Below, in pieces: positions 18,801 through 26,877 of a stretch of 64,000 bases of DNA. This stretch comes from an uncultured Eubacteriales bacterium. Lineage in GTDB: Bacteria > Bacillota > Clostridia > Christensenellales > Borkfalkiaceae. The stretch's first letter is position 1. Every line of letters starts with the position of its first letter. The translations under genes and the position numbers were made by a program. Below the pieces are notes generated by a model. It saw only the letters and a program-made list of their open reading frames with translations. It did not search any database and was not told where the DNA came from. The stretch is from contig CABQND010000003.1 of assembly GCA_902465495.1 (NCBI GenBank), positions 1 through 64,000 on the forward strand. Direction: 5' to 3'.

Positions 18801-19201
18801 ATCTCTTTCGTATCGTCCTGCACTTTCACAGTGTACTTCGCAAACGATGCATCTTGTCCGTCAAAATAAATATCAAACCTGCCGTCTGCATCCGCCGTGG
18901 CTTTCCCGCTCGCCAGGGAAGCGCCTTCCGCATCCAAAAGCGATGCGGTGACTTCCTTACCGGAAACCGTAAGCCCCCAGATGTGCACCTGCTTATCTTG
19001 CTGCAATACCATCCCGTCACTTAAAACGGAAGGCAGTGTCAGCTCCTGTACTTTCGGATACTCGTACTTGTATTCAGGCGCTTCTGCCGCTCTAACTAGC
19101 CTTGCATCGCACGCAAAAATCGTAAAAGACAAAATTGATGCTATAAAAAACAGCATCAAAATTATTCCTGCAATCATCCCCTTTCTTGTCTTTAAAATCA
19201 T
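15833..19201 (-). CDS. Membrane-anchored sialate O-acetylesterase-like enzyme
   Basis: 1122 aa. An N-terminal hydrophobic signal (about residues 8-30) is followed by an SGNH-type esterase domain resembling sialate O-acetylesterases. These remove acetyl groups from sialic acids or other glycans. Visible motifs: SDGMVLQQ (61-68), the nucleophile block GGQSNMEL with Ser151, NTAVGATSIEAW, and the GLLWCQGDNN block. The remaining half holds beta-rich, possibly carbohydrate-binding segments, and the C-terminus is a single membrane helix followed by KIRKGRKNV after a Thr/Ser/Asp/Glu-rich linker. It is the first gene of a two-gene operon with the coupled surface protein at 12465. AAGGAG lies 7 bp before the ATG. 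Substrate not determinable from sequence. Confidence 0.85.
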   Translation of the reverse strand: MILKTRKGMIAGIILMLFFIASILSFTIFACDARLVRAAEAPEYKYEYPKVQELTLPSVLSDGMVLQQDKQVHIWGLTVSGKEVTASLLDAEGASLASGKATADADGRFDIYFDGQDASFAKYTVKVQDDTKEIVISDVLFGEVWLTGGQSNMELQLQYLIGGPDLIRAARADTKYENFRIFLEPTMPEGMTIESDFAYLPQFDIAGARWGYANNKDDLKIVSGLAYACAQQMFEGLNAGGKEVPVAIMNTAVGATSIEAWMSRTSIDETPEVVNWLKNIKKNYVSREAWNTTKVEKFNQMTALFNEKIAPIAGYPVKGLLWCQGDNNMGDQASADFYSVALPTMVEDWSLNWWKDEETFYCEFYQINAKEDNYQPDSIPMFVEGMSKAWSENREYMMQVPVYDIPLTWNYGPFEYKATAHPLDKIPIGQRGARIILGNVYGLYEESTPATYLEMEVQGNSVYVTFENAGKDGLHTKDDLPVRGFTICGEDRLFVAAEAEIVDKDTVRVWSDDVETPVAVTYGYTCFNGGCNLYNGIDMPVVMFRSDRDASNQYYHAKDWMWADSIELWIDNGVPPTDPDAASMRPVWQTNPISKNLGASVSSDDTAIKNKSVRMTYSRGGTYGFGVVGPANRTGKLNNMIFGQWYLYEGLEFNLMNNDAREKSVSVVIDTFSHGKYTLPFVGTYSASAALNDSDEWQTFEVALNCLIDENDYYVYDTQDILVDLAAFEIRVEDDAAGSVSVDELLLRPECSLDIAAENADSFTGEGAYANAGGTEVFTGLGGAVGRTVLTLGKTGTASAQYDAEGALLARVTLLARGGAYAKQVSGSIVASDGKTDVSAAVATFIGSDGFKYAQSAGAWYRFVKESGKYAAVPSAQLPDELTPVVFAEAYCDDAWTPLTGSLVSVSDAGAGYTEEVFEFSLPQGSSLVRVSFTSEWRELAENGNSGTLADRAHQVMLSGVTLLRAGSEGENAAPQIVLHADRESYTVGDTVMLSIAACDDRTAASELEVTVNLIVGGQKTALDSSSFVIGQNCTVEVIVKDGDGATQTAALQLTAQEKPSDSGDTQDPSDTESPADTDKKEEPTEGGSNAGLIAGLCIAGAAVIAAVAVILVKIRKGRKNV

Positions 19202-19247
19202 AGAATTTCTCCTTACCGTTTTGCCCGGTCAAAATATTCTTATCTCA

Positions 19248-19275
19248 ATTATAATTTATAAATTAAAAATGTAAA
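19248..19275 (-). promoter_or_regulatory. Promoter of the esterase/surface-protein operon
   Basis: Reading leftward: TTTACA (19275-19270), 16-bp spacer, TATAAT (19253-19248), about 47 bp before the esterase ATG. Sigma-A type. Confidence 0.7.
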
Positions 19276-19379
19276 GACCTTATCGTCTAAACAAATTCAT
19301 TTAAATTCTAAAAAATATACATTGATTCAAGTGCTTTTTTTAAACAGTTTCTAAACAAACCATGTCTAGGTCAAACGCT

Positions 19380-19413
19380 AAAAAGGCGACGCTTATTTCA
19401 GCGCCGCCTTTTT
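19380..19413 (-). terminator. Terminator of the MarR/ABC operon
   Basis: AAAAAGGCG...CGCCTTTTT hairpin with one mismatch, 32 bp after the stop of the ABC gene at 19445 and followed leftward by a T run. Confidence 0.8.
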
Positions 19414-19444
19414 ACGTATTATGTTCGCTTCAAGTTTATTGTTG

Positions 19445-21214
19445 TCATTCAAACTGCGCACCGTACATGGACGCATAAAAGCCGCCCCGGCTCAAAAGCT
19501 CGTCATGTTTTCCGCGCTCCACAATATTGCCGTCCGAAACAACAAGTATAAGGTCCGCATTCCGTATCGTCGTAAGCCTGTGTGCAATCACAAAACAAGT
19601 TTTCCCCTGCATGAGCCGAGCCATCGCATCGCGGATACTGATTTCCGTACGCGTATCTACGTTGCTGGTCGCTTCATCCAAAATCAGCAATTTTGCAGGC
19701 GAAAGCAGTGCACGTGCAATCGTAATCAGCTGTTTTTGTCCTTTGGAAAGATTGACCCCGCCGTCTGTGAGCATTGTGTCGTACTTTTCAGGGAGCTTTT
19801 CAATAAATTCCGCAGCATGTGCTTCCCGCGCCGCACGCTCCACCTCTTCCCGGGTCGCACCCTGCCTCCCGTATGCAATGTTTTCAAAAATGGTCCCTTC
19901 AAACAGCCAAGTATCCTGCAAGACCATCGTAAATGCCGCACGCAGACTGCTACGCGTATAGTTGCGGATGTCTTTCCCGTCCAGTAATATTGCACCGCCC
20001 TGCGGATCGTAAAATCGCATCATAAGATTGACCAGTGTCGTCTTACCCGCGCCAGTAGGTCCCACGATCGCAACCGTCTGGCCCGGATTTGCCGAAAACG
20101 ACAGCCCGTGTATGATCGTTTCCCCGATATCGTAACCGAATTCCACGTCCTGAAAGCACAATTCACCGCGCACCTCGCTGAGTTTTTCTGCATTCGGCGC
20201 ATCTGCGCTCTCCGAGGGCTGATCGTACAGACGGAACACGCGCTCCGCCGCCGCCAGAGCAGACTGGATCTCACCCATGATATTTGCAAATTCGTTGATC
20301 GGTCCCGAAAATTTACGCGCGTACAATAAAAAGGAGGAAATATCGCCGATGGTGATCATCCCGAACAGATAGAAAAAAGATCCCGCAGTACTTATGAGCA
20401 CCGTGCCCAGATTGTTCACAAAATTGACGGACGGCCCCACAAGGCTTGCGTAATAATCTGCCTCGTAATATGCATCCACCGAATCTTTATTGCGCTCTTT
20501 GAATTTTCCCAAAATTTCTTGCTCTTTTCCGTAAGCTTTGATTGTCTTAATTCCCGAAAGCATTTCTTCAGAAAAACCGTTGAGCTGGGCGAGTTTTGCC
20601 GAGCGTTTACGGAACAGCGGACGAACCGAACGACTGCGCGTGATCGTGATCGCCACCGAAAACGGGATCGTAATTACAAACACACCGAGAAGAGCAGGTG
20701 ATGCAAGCAACATCCCGATAAATGCCCCGATCACCGTAATGACGCCGGTCGACGCCTGCAATATGTCGTTGGAAAGGGATGCATTGACCGTATCGATATC
20801 ATAGGAAATGCGATTGATCAGATCGCCCGCCTGCACGCGATCCAGCTCCCCCACAGGCAGCGATAATATTTTATCAAAGACATCCTGCCGCATGCTCCGC
20901 ACGATCTTTTGACTTAAACGGATCATCAGCACCGAAAGAATATACGAAAACGCAGAGGACGCAACGTAGAATACTGCCATCCAAAAGCATAATCTGCCTA
21001 CCGTCTGAAAATCCACACCGGTTTTCAGATCGATCGCATCGATCGCCTCTCCCGAAAGCCAAGGACCGAGCAATGCGAACAAATTACTTCCCACCATCAG
21101 AATAAATGCAAGCAAAACACTGAATTTATACCGCAAAAAATACTTCGCAAGCCGCGCAATGACTGCCTTTTTCCCCATTTTTGCGTGAGGCGCCGCTCCT
21201 GCGTTATTCGGCAT
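19445..21214 (-). CDS. Heterodimeric ABC exporter, canonical half (permease-ATPase)
   Basis: 589 aa. A six-helix ABC transmembrane domain (about residues 30-320) is fused to a nucleotide-binding domain with Walker A GPTGAGKTT, signature LSKGQ, Walker B ILDEATS with the catalytic Glu, and the H-loop AHRL. Pairs with the product of 21204-22937 to form a multidrug- or peptide-type exporter. I start at the ATG at 21214: GGAGG is 8 bp upstream, while the GTG at 21223 falls on the ribosome site itself. The start overlaps the upstream gene's end by 11 bp. The signature deviates (LSKGQ rather than LSGGQ), which fits the asymmetric-pair pattern. Substrate unknown; MarR control suggests response to a toxic compound. 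Confidence 0.9.
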   Translation of the reverse strand: MPNNAGAAPHAKMGKKAVIARLAKYFLRYKFSVLLAFILMVGSNLFALLGPWLSGEAIDAIDLKTGVDFQTVGRLCFWMAVFYVASSAFSYILSVLMIRLSQKIVRSMRQDVFDKILSLPVGELDRVQAGDLINRISYDIDTVNASLSNDILQASTGVITVIGAFIGMLLASPALLGVFVITIPFSVAITITRSRSVRPLFRKRSAKLAQLNGFSEEMLSGIKTIKAYGKEQEILGKFKERNKDSVDAYYEADYYASLVGPSVNFVNNLGTVLISTAGSFFYLFGMITIGDISSFLLYARKFSGPINEFANIMGEIQSALAAAERVFRLYDQPSESADAPNAEKLSEVRGELCFQDVEFGYDIGETIIHGLSFSANPGQTVAIVGPTGAGKTTLVNLMMRFYDPQGGAILLDGKDIRNYTRSSLRAAFTMVLQDTWLFEGTIFENIAYGRQGATREEVERAAREAHAAEFIEKLPEKYDTMLTDGGVNLSKGQKQLITIARALLSPAKLLILDEATSNVDTRTEISIRDAMARLMQGKTCFVIAHRLTTIRNADLILVVSDGNIVERGKHDELLSRGGFYASMYGAQFE

Positions 21215-22937
21215 ATGCGTCACCTCCCCTTTCTGCTACGGCATCTTCATGCTGGGAAGCATAGATCGCACGGTACAGCGCACAACTTTGCATCAGCTCT
21301 TCGTCCGAACCAAACCCTGCTATTTTCCCGCCATCAAGAACAAGTATTTTGTCCGCAAAACGCACCGAACTGATGCGCTGCGCAACCATGATCACCGTCG
21401 TTTTGGTAAGATTTTCGACGAGCGCTTTTCGCAAGGCCGCATCCGTGCGATAATCGAGCGCACTGGAAGAATCGTCCAAAACAAGTATTTCGGGCGAGGA
21501 TGCCAAAGCCCGCGCGATTAAAAGCCGCTGTTTCTGTCCGCCGCTGAAATTCGCCCCGCGCGCCGTCAAAAGACTTTCATACCCTCCGTGTTCTGCGATG
21601 AAAGTATCCGCCTTCGCGTATTCCGCTGCCCGTTCAATCGCAACATCCGACAAGCCACGCTCAAAATCGATATTTTCGCGAACACTCGCCGCCATCAAAA
21701 AATCATTCTGAAACACAACCCCAAACTTTTCGCGCAGCTTTGCATCGTCATACGAACGCACATCCTTTCCGTCAATCAAAATCCTGCCGCTGTCTACATC
21801 GTAAAAACGCATCAAAAGCGAGATCAGTGTGCTCTTGCCGCTGCCCGTTGCCCCAAGTATGCCCAGCGATTGCCCGCGTTCCAATGAAAAATCAATGTTC
21901 TGTAAAGCAGGCGCACCTGCATACGAAAAACTGACGTCTTCAAATCGGATATATGCCTCATCCTTCTCTGCCTCGGACGAAACAACCTGAAGATCTTCCG
22001 GCTTATCTAAAATGGCTCCAATACGTTTTGCCGAAGCAGCTCCTTTTGTCATATTTACAAAAATTCTGCTCACCGAAATCACTGCATTCAGAATTATCGT
22101 GAAAAAAGACGTGAATGCTATAATTTCACCCACCATTACACGCCCTGCCGCAACGCGGTACGCCCCTACAAAGATCACTGCCGCCATTCCCAAATTCAGA
22201 ACAGCATTCATGAGAGGATTTGTCACCCCCATCGTCACTCCCGCTTTTGTTTCATTTCCCGAGACAGTATTGTTGATCGAACGAAACGATTCGCTTTCGT
22301 ACTCCGTCTTGGAAAGGGCCTTAATTACGCGAATTCCCGTATAATCGTCGCGAACCTTGCGAACCATTCCGTCTACAGAACGTTGCAATCGCGTATACAG
22401 CCCCACACCTTTGGACGAAACAAATATAACAATCAGCGTAAGCACCGGTACCGTTACAAGCAGTACAAGAGCAAGGACTGCATCGATCGTAAATGTCAAA
22501 GCTACCCCGCCAATCAAAAGGATAGGTGCCCGAATCCCCAGCCTCTGCATCATGCCGATCGTATTATGCACGTTGTATGTATCCGAAGAAAGACGCGAAA
22601 CAAGAGACGGAAGAGTCACATCATCGATTTGGCGCGCCGAAAGACGAAGCGTCTTGTCAAACAGATCGTCACGCAACCGCTGCGTCGTATCGCGCGCAAC
22701 GCGAGACGCCATGCGGTTTGCAACCACGTTTCCGCCCCACGCGACCACTGCACAGGCAAGCATCCCGACTCCCCAAAGTGAAAGCGCCAAAATATTTTCA
22801 GTCGGTGTTACAACGTCGATCATATGTGCCATGATCAGCGGCAGAACCAGCTCCGCAACTGTACCAAGACATTTGATCGAAAGCCCCAGCGAGATCCGCC
22901 CCTTATATGCCGCAAGATACCGAAACAGCGTCTTCAC
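21204..22937 (-). CDS. Heterodimeric ABC exporter, degenerate half (permease-ATPase)
   Basis: 577 aa. An N-terminal six-helix export domain is followed by a nucleotide-binding domain with Walker A GATGSGKST and a canonical FSGGQ signature. Walker B ends in LVLDDSSSALD (Asp replacing the catalytic Glu) and the H-loop reads VAQRIS (Gln replacing His). Those substitutions mark the non-hydrolytic half of heterodimeric exporters such as TM287/288 or BmrCD. It follows the MarR gene with an ATGA overlap and is followed by its partner with an 11-bp overlap. The three genes form one operon. Confidence 0.9.
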   Translation of the reverse strand: MKTLFRYLAAYKGRISLGLSIKCLGTVAELVLPLIMAHMIDVVTPTENILALSLWGVGMLACAVVAWGGNVVANRMASRVARDTTQRLRDDLFDKTLRLSARQIDDVTLPSLVSRLSSDTYNVHNTIGMMQRLGIRAPILLIGGVALTFTIDAVLALVLLVTVPVLTLIVIFVSSKGVGLYTRLQRSVDGMVRKVRDDYTGIRVIKALSKTEYESESFRSINNTVSGNETKAGVTMGVTNPLMNAVLNLGMAAVIFVGAYRVAAGRVMVGEIIAFTSFFTIILNAVISVSRIFVNMTKGAASAKRIGAILDKPEDLQVVSSEAEKDEAYIRFEDVSFSYAGAPALQNIDFSLERGQSLGILGATGSGKSTLISLLMRFYDVDSGRILIDGKDVRSYDDAKLREKFGVVFQNDFLMAASVRENIDFERGLSDVAIERAAEYAKADTFIAEHGGYESLLTARGANFSGGQKQRLLIARALASSPEILVLDDSSSALDYRTDAALRKALVENLTKTTVIMVAQRISSVRFADKILVLDGGKIAGFGSDEELMQSCALYRAIYASQHEDAVAERGGDAYAE

Positions 22938-23380
22938 TTTCTGCCCTCCATCGCCTGCTCTTCCAAAACACGCTTTGCATTTTCCGAAAGCAATTTTGCA
23001 ATCGAAGCTACCTCGTCTCGTTCCTTTTCACTCATCCCTTCCAAAATGCGCTCGTTCCATTCCTTGTGTACCTTTTTAATTTGAGGAAGAACTTCGAATG
23101 CCTTTTCCGTCGGATATACCAACAAATTTCGCTTGTCTTGCAGGTCCGCCTCGCGCGTAATAAATCCCTTTTCTTCCAAAGAGGCAAGCTGACGCGCCAC
23201 ATTGCTTTTGTGTACATAAATCAATCCCGCCAATTGCTCTTGCGCAATTCCGGGGTTTTTGCATATTTCTATGATATAAGAATCCTGATACCCGCTTACC
23301 CCCAATTTTTCCAGCTTTTCCGCCCGATACAAACAAGCACATCGCCAAGTTTCTCCTAAAAACTTCATAAACGCTTTCAT
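22934..23380 (-). CDS. MarR-family transcriptional regulator
   Basis: 148 aa, winged helix-turn-helix: the recognition region IAQEQLAGLIYVHKSNVARQ is followed by the wing (GFITREADLQDKRN, with the DxR typical of MarR). MarR dimers repress transcription and release DNA on binding a small ligand. First gene of the operon with the ABC exporter pair; its stop overlaps the next start (ATGA). The palindrome at 23427-23455 just upstream is the likely operator, so autoregulation together with the exporter is expected (inference). Confidence 0.92.
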   Translation of the reverse strand: MKAFMKFLGETWRCACLYRAEKLEKLGVSGYQDSYIIEICKNPGIAQEQLAGLIYVHKSNVARQLASLEEKGFITREADLQDKRNLLVYPTEKAFEVLPQIKKVHKEWNERILEGMSEKERDEVASIAKLLSENAKRVLEEQAMEGRK

Positions 23381-23426
23381 CTCTATCCCCTCCTTTGCAC
23401 ATGCTTCGTTGTTTCAGATTCCAATC

Positions 23427-23455
23427 GTTGCATACGCAATCGTTGCGTATGCAAC
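23427..23455. promoter_or_regulatory. MarR operator: 13-bp perfect inverted repeat
   Basis: Arms GTTGCATACGCAA (23427-23439) and TTGCGTATGCAAC (23443-23455) around a TCG centre. The site covers the predicted transcription start, 3-4 bp downstream of the -10 box, so a bound dimer would block initiation. Confidence 0.8.
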
Positions 23456-23458
23456 TAT

Positions 23459-23487
23459 ATTATATTCCGTCATTCCTGTTTTGTCAA
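23459..23487 (-). promoter_or_regulatory. Consensus promoter of the marR/ABC operon
   Basis: Reading leftward: TTGACA (23487-23482), exactly 17 bp, TATAAT (23464-23459). A perfect sigma-A consensus, overlapped downstream by the MarR operator. Confidence 0.88.
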
Positions 23488-23597
23488 CAAATATTGAGTG
23501 CGATCACAAAAAAGACGCGACAGATAGGTCGATATTACAGCGCACTTGCAAAAAATCATGTCCACGCGACAATATTCTTTCAGGCAAAAGCGCAAAG

Positions 23598-23627
23598 AAA
23601 AACGGCGGCATATATGCCGCCGTTTTT
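23598..23627. terminator. Terminator of the dgt-dnaG-rpoD operon
   Basis: Perfect 15+15 palindrome AAAAACGGCGGCATA and its complement with T runs on both sides, 20 bp after the zinc-ribbon gene stop. It can work in both directions. Confidence 0.85.
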
Positions 23628-23647
23628 CTTTTGCATAATTCCCCGAT

Positions 23648-24349
23648 TTATTTCTTTTTAAAAAGGATACGACGGCAACTGTCGCATTCGATAAACGTGC
23701 CGTCCGAAAGTTTGGAAAGTTCTGCAATCGAAAGCTCCATACCGCACTGCGGGCAACGATTGCCTGTCACCTCACATACTACGGGATAAAGTTTTTCCTT
23801 ACGCTTGGCTTTGTATTTTTCCAAAGCCTGCGCCGGAATCTTCTTTGAAATTGACGCAAGCTCCTTTTCAACTTCGGCAATTTGCGGAGCTTTTGCCTCT
23901 TTGATCTTTGCGTATTTTTCCTTATATTCTTTATACTGTTTCTGCATCGCGATCGTCTGCGTTTTTGCCGCCTGATATTCCGCCGATGCCGCTTCGATCT
24001 GCGAAGTGAGTTTGCCGATCTCCGCTTTCAATGCGCGCAGGCTGTCCGCAATCTGCGTTGCACTCTTTTTATAAAAGGAAATTTCTCCGCCTGCATCCCC
24101 GACCATTTCATCCAGATTTTCATAATCACGCAAAGTATCGGCGATCTCGGCATGCTTCTTTTCCAACTGCTCAAAAAGATGTTTCAGTTCCAGTGCTTTC
24201 GCTTCCAGCGAATCCAGCTTCTCGGGCGCCTTTTCCATAAATTTACGCGCCGTCATGTACTTCTTACGCTCCTCCGTGCCGGCAATTTCCAGCTCGATCG
24301 CGCGCATTTTCCCATCCGCTTCCTGATACTGCAACAATTCTTCTATCAT
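23648..24349 (-). CDS. Coiled-coil C4-type zinc-ribbon protein
   Basis: 233 aa. A long coiled coil (about residues 30-170) is followed by a zinc ribbon with CPQCG and CDSC pairs (NRCPQCGMELS, IECDSCRRILF). This architecture is that of the CT398-like family, often found beside nif3, whose role is unsettled (nucleic-acid binding or secretion linked). I start at the ATG at 24349, with GGGGAGG 7 bp upstream; an earlier in-frame start at 24370 would overlap nif3 and has no such site. Last gene of the dgt-dnaG-rpoD-trmK-nif3 operon. Confidence 0.85.
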   Translation of the reverse strand: MIEELLQYQEADGKMRAIELEIAGTEERKKYMTARKFMEKAPEKLDSLEAKALELKHLFEQLEKKHAEIADTLRDYENLDEMVGDAGGEISFYKKSATQIADSLRALKAEIGKLTSQIEAASAEYQAAKTQTIAMQKQYKEYKEKYAKIKEAKAPQIAEVEKELASISKKIPAQALEKYKAKRKEKLYPVVCEVTGNRCPQCGMELSIAELSKLSDGTFIECDSCRRILFKKK

Positions 24350-24366
24350 TTTGATTACCTCCCCTC

Positions 24367-25152
24367 TCAAAGCATGTATTCATCCTCGTGGTATGCACAA
24401 GGTATACCCAACACGCCTTCGAGTTGCTGATATATTTTCTTGAATCCATAATTTTCGCTCGCATAATGAGTAAGCTGAACAACTTTCAAACCTGACTCCA
24501 ATGCGTCACAAATAAAGTTATGCTTGATATCCGCCGATACGATCGCATCCGCACCGCAACGCTTTGCCGCGGAGATCGCCCCGGCATCCACACCCGCGCC
24601 GCAAAAAGACGCAACTTTGCAAATCTCTTCCGTCTCTGCCCCATACAAAAACGCGCGGTGCGTTTTCAATTCATTCATAAGCGAAGCGCAAAATTGCGAA
24701 AACGTCTGCCTTTTTACGCCATAAATCCTACCGTATCCGCCGCTTTCAAAGCGCTCGCAGACGTGTATTTCATCCTGCGCCCCAACCGCTTCCGCCAAAC
24801 TTTCATCAATGCCACCCTCCGCACAATCCAAATTCAGATGCATGGAAACGACGCCGATCCCAGCCTCGATCGTACGTAAAAGCCGCGCTCCCGGCGCGTC
24901 GTCCGCACGCAGGTTTGCGATCGGAAAAAATATCGCGGGATGATGGGTGACGATCAGGTTCGCCCCCGCTTTGATTGCCGCGTCGATCGCTCCCTGCGAA
25001 AAATCCAACGAAAACACAGCACCCGAAATGTCTTTACCCGCATCGATCAAAATGCCGCTGTTGTCATGCCCGCCAAACGCCGCTATGTAATCGTCGCTGA
25101 TTTTTTTAGGATACAGCGCATCGATTTTATCGTAAATTGCTTTCAGCTTCAT
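24367..25152 (-). CDS. Nif3-like dinuclear metal centre protein
   Basis: 261 aa. Nif3/YqfO family: metal-binding segments DNSGILID, VTHHPAIFF, MHLNLDCAEGGIDE and a C-terminal QLTHYASE. These proteins form hexameric toroids with two metals per subunit and have been proposed as GTP cyclohydrolase-like hydrolases; the true role is unclear. I start at the ATG at 25152 (GGAG 7 bp upstream), which overlaps the trmK stop by 26 bp. A longer frame to 25239 would lie inside trmK with no family match in the extra residues. Downstream of trmK, as in other Firmicutes. Confidence 0.9.
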   Translation of the reverse strand: MKLKAIYDKIDALYPKKISDDYIAAFGGHDNSGILIDAGKDISGAVFSLDFSQGAIDAAIKAGANLIVTHHPAIFFPIANLRADDAPGARLLRTIEAGIGVVSMHLNLDCAEGGIDESLAEAVGAQDEIHVCERFESGGYGRIYGVKRQTFSQFCASLMNELKTHRAFLYGAETEEICKVASFCGAGVDAGAISAAKRCGADAIVSADIKHNFICDALESGLKVVQLTHYASENYGFKKIYQQLEGVLGIPCAYHEDEYML

Positions 25153-25792
25153 CGAATATCTCCGTAAGCTCACAGAGCCGCTCTTCCAAAGCGGGCACCG
25201 CCTTTTGCGCGTGGTCAATGCGCGCACGAAATTTTTCAATATCTTCTTTGACTTTTTTTATAAAATCCGCCGAAGGCGAATGCAAGTTATCGTACCCGAA
25301 TTGCAAACAACGCTCGTCGTATTTTCGTACCATGCTGCTCTTTTCGGCATAAATAACGTCATAATATTTTCCGTCGGAAAACGTGTAGTCCCGCAGGATG
25401 GCATACCCGTTTTCCAAAAGATAGGCGCGCACTTTCGGCGCATTCTGCATCGGCTGCAACAGCAGCTTTTCGGGTAAAAAGCCGTCACGCAATATAGTAA
25501 GGATCTCTTCGCCGCCCATGCCCGCTATGAGCACTTCTTCGGTATCTTTCGGAATCTTTTGAAGGCCCGCACAGCATACGCTTACCACCTTTCCTGCCTC
25601 TATGTAAGGCGCGAGAAGGATCTCCGCTTTATGCAGGCTCTTTTCGCTGATATCCGAGATCACAGCCTTCCCGCAAAGCCCTCGTTCCATCATGTACTGC
25701 GTACAGTACCCGTGATCGCACCCGACGTCGGCAAAAGTTTTGCACGGGCGCAACTGCTCGCACAAAATACGCAAACGCTTTGTCAGTTTCAT
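25127..25792 (-). CDS. trmK: tRNA (adenine(22)-N1)-methyltransferase
   Basis: 221 aa. TrmK family: SAM-binding motif FADVGCDHGY near residue 21 and the LIAGMGGEEI motif near 95, then a C-terminal coiled-coil region (about 160-215). Methylates N1 of A22 in the tRNA D-loop. Two bases downstream of rpoD and overlapping nif3, the usual Firmicutes order rpoD-trmK-nif3. Confidence 0.92.
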   Translation of the reverse strand: MKLTKRLRILCEQLRPCKTFADVGCDHGYCTQYMMERGLCGKAVISDISEKSLHKAEILLAPYIEAGKVVSVCCAGLQKIPKDTEEVLIAGMGGEEILTILRDGFLPEKLLLQPMQNAPKVRAYLLENGYAILRDYTFSDGKYYDVIYAEKSSMVRKYDERCLQFGYDNLHSPSADFIKKVKEDIEKFRARIDHAQKAVPALEERLCELTEIFDEAESNLR

Positions 25793-25794
25793 GC

Positions 25795-26850
25795 TCAGTC
25801 AAGGAAATCTTTGAGTTTTTTACTGCGCGAAGGATGGCGCAGTTTGCGAAGTGCCTTCGCCTCGATCTGACGGATGCGCTCGCGCGTGACGTTAAATTCT
25901 TTGCCTACCTCTTCCAGTGTGCGAGGCTTTCCGTCATCGATACCGTAGCGCAGGCGCAGAACCTTTTCTTCGCGCGGCGTCAGCGTATCCAGCACGCCCA
26001 GCAGCTGTTCTTTGAGCATGGTAAAAGCAACCGAATCGGACGGCGTCGTCGCGCGGTCGTCCTCGATGAAATCGCCCAAATGCGAGTCTTCCTCTTCCCC
26101 GATCGGCGTTTCAAGAGATACCGGATCTTGCGCAATCTTCTGGATCTCGCGAACGCGGTCGACAGGCATATTCAACTCTTTCGCGATCTCGTCAGGCGTC
26201 GGTTCCCTGCCCAGCTGCTGCAACAAAATACGTGACGCACGCGTGAGACGGTTGATCGTCTCCACCATATGCACGGGAATACGAATTGTCCGCGCCTGGT
26301 CTGCAATCGCACGCGTGATCGCCTGGCGGATCCACCAAGTCGCATACGTCGAGAATTTGAATCCTTTTTGATAATCAAATTTTTCCACCGCCTTCATCAA
26401 GCCGAGATTACCTTCCTGAATGAGGTCGAGGAAAAGCATCCCGCGCCCGACATAACGCTTCGCAATGGATACAACAAGGCGCAGGTTGGCTTCCGACAAA
26501 CGCTTTTTCGCCGCTTCATCGCCTTCTTGCATCTTGCGGGCAAGTTCGATCTCTTCATCCACCGACAAGAGCGGTACCCTGCCGATGTCTTTCAGATACA
26601 TCTTGACGGGATCGTCCAGCCCGATGTCACGAAGCGCCTGCTCAAACAACTCGCGGTCGCGCTCATCTTCATCTACGATCTGAATGCCCGCCTCCCCAAT
26701 CGATTTATAAATATAATCGATCTGATCAGGACTCGTGTCGATCTTTTCGAGGATATCGCAAAGTACGTTTGTGGAAATACTCCCTTTTTGACGGTATTCG
26801 CTGATGATCTGTTTTAAAATTTCATTAAGTTTCTGTTCGGATACGCTCAT
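25795..26850 (-). CDS. rpoD: Primary RNA polymerase sigma factor (sigma-A)
   Basis: 351 aa. All core regions are present: 1.2 ([16 protein letters not shown]), 2.1-2.4 ([46 protein letters not shown]), 3, and 4 with the helix-turn-helix ([20 protein letters not shown]). Region 1.1 is short and the non-conserved insertion is absent, as in Gram-positive SigA. It recognises the TTGACA/TATAAT promoters seen in this window. Follows dnaG by 27 bp. Confidence 0.97.
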   Translation of the reverse strand: MSVSEQKLNEILKQIISEYRQKGSISTNVLCDILEKIDTSPDQIDYIYKSIGEAGIQIVDEDERDRELFEQALRDIGLDDPVKMYLKDIGRVPLLSVDEEIELARKMQEGDEAAKKRLSEANLRLVVSIAKRYVGRGMLFLDLIQEGNLGLMKAVEKFDYQKGFKFSTYATWWIRQAITRAIADQARTIRIPVHMVETINRLTRASRILLQQLGREPTPDEIAKELNMPVDRVREIQKIAQDPVSLETPIGEEEDSHLGDFIEDDRATTPSDSVAFTMLKEQLLGVLDTLTPREEKVLRLRYGIDDGKPRTLEEVGKEFNVTRERIRQIEAKALRKLRHPSRSKKLKDFLD

Positions 26851-26877
26851 GTGTTCTTGAATGTTCCTCCGCTTATG

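Noticed and set aside
17180..19024. 614-codon frame opposite the esterase gene
   Set aside because: Arg/His/Ile-rich shadow of the sense coding frame, no ribosome site or domain.
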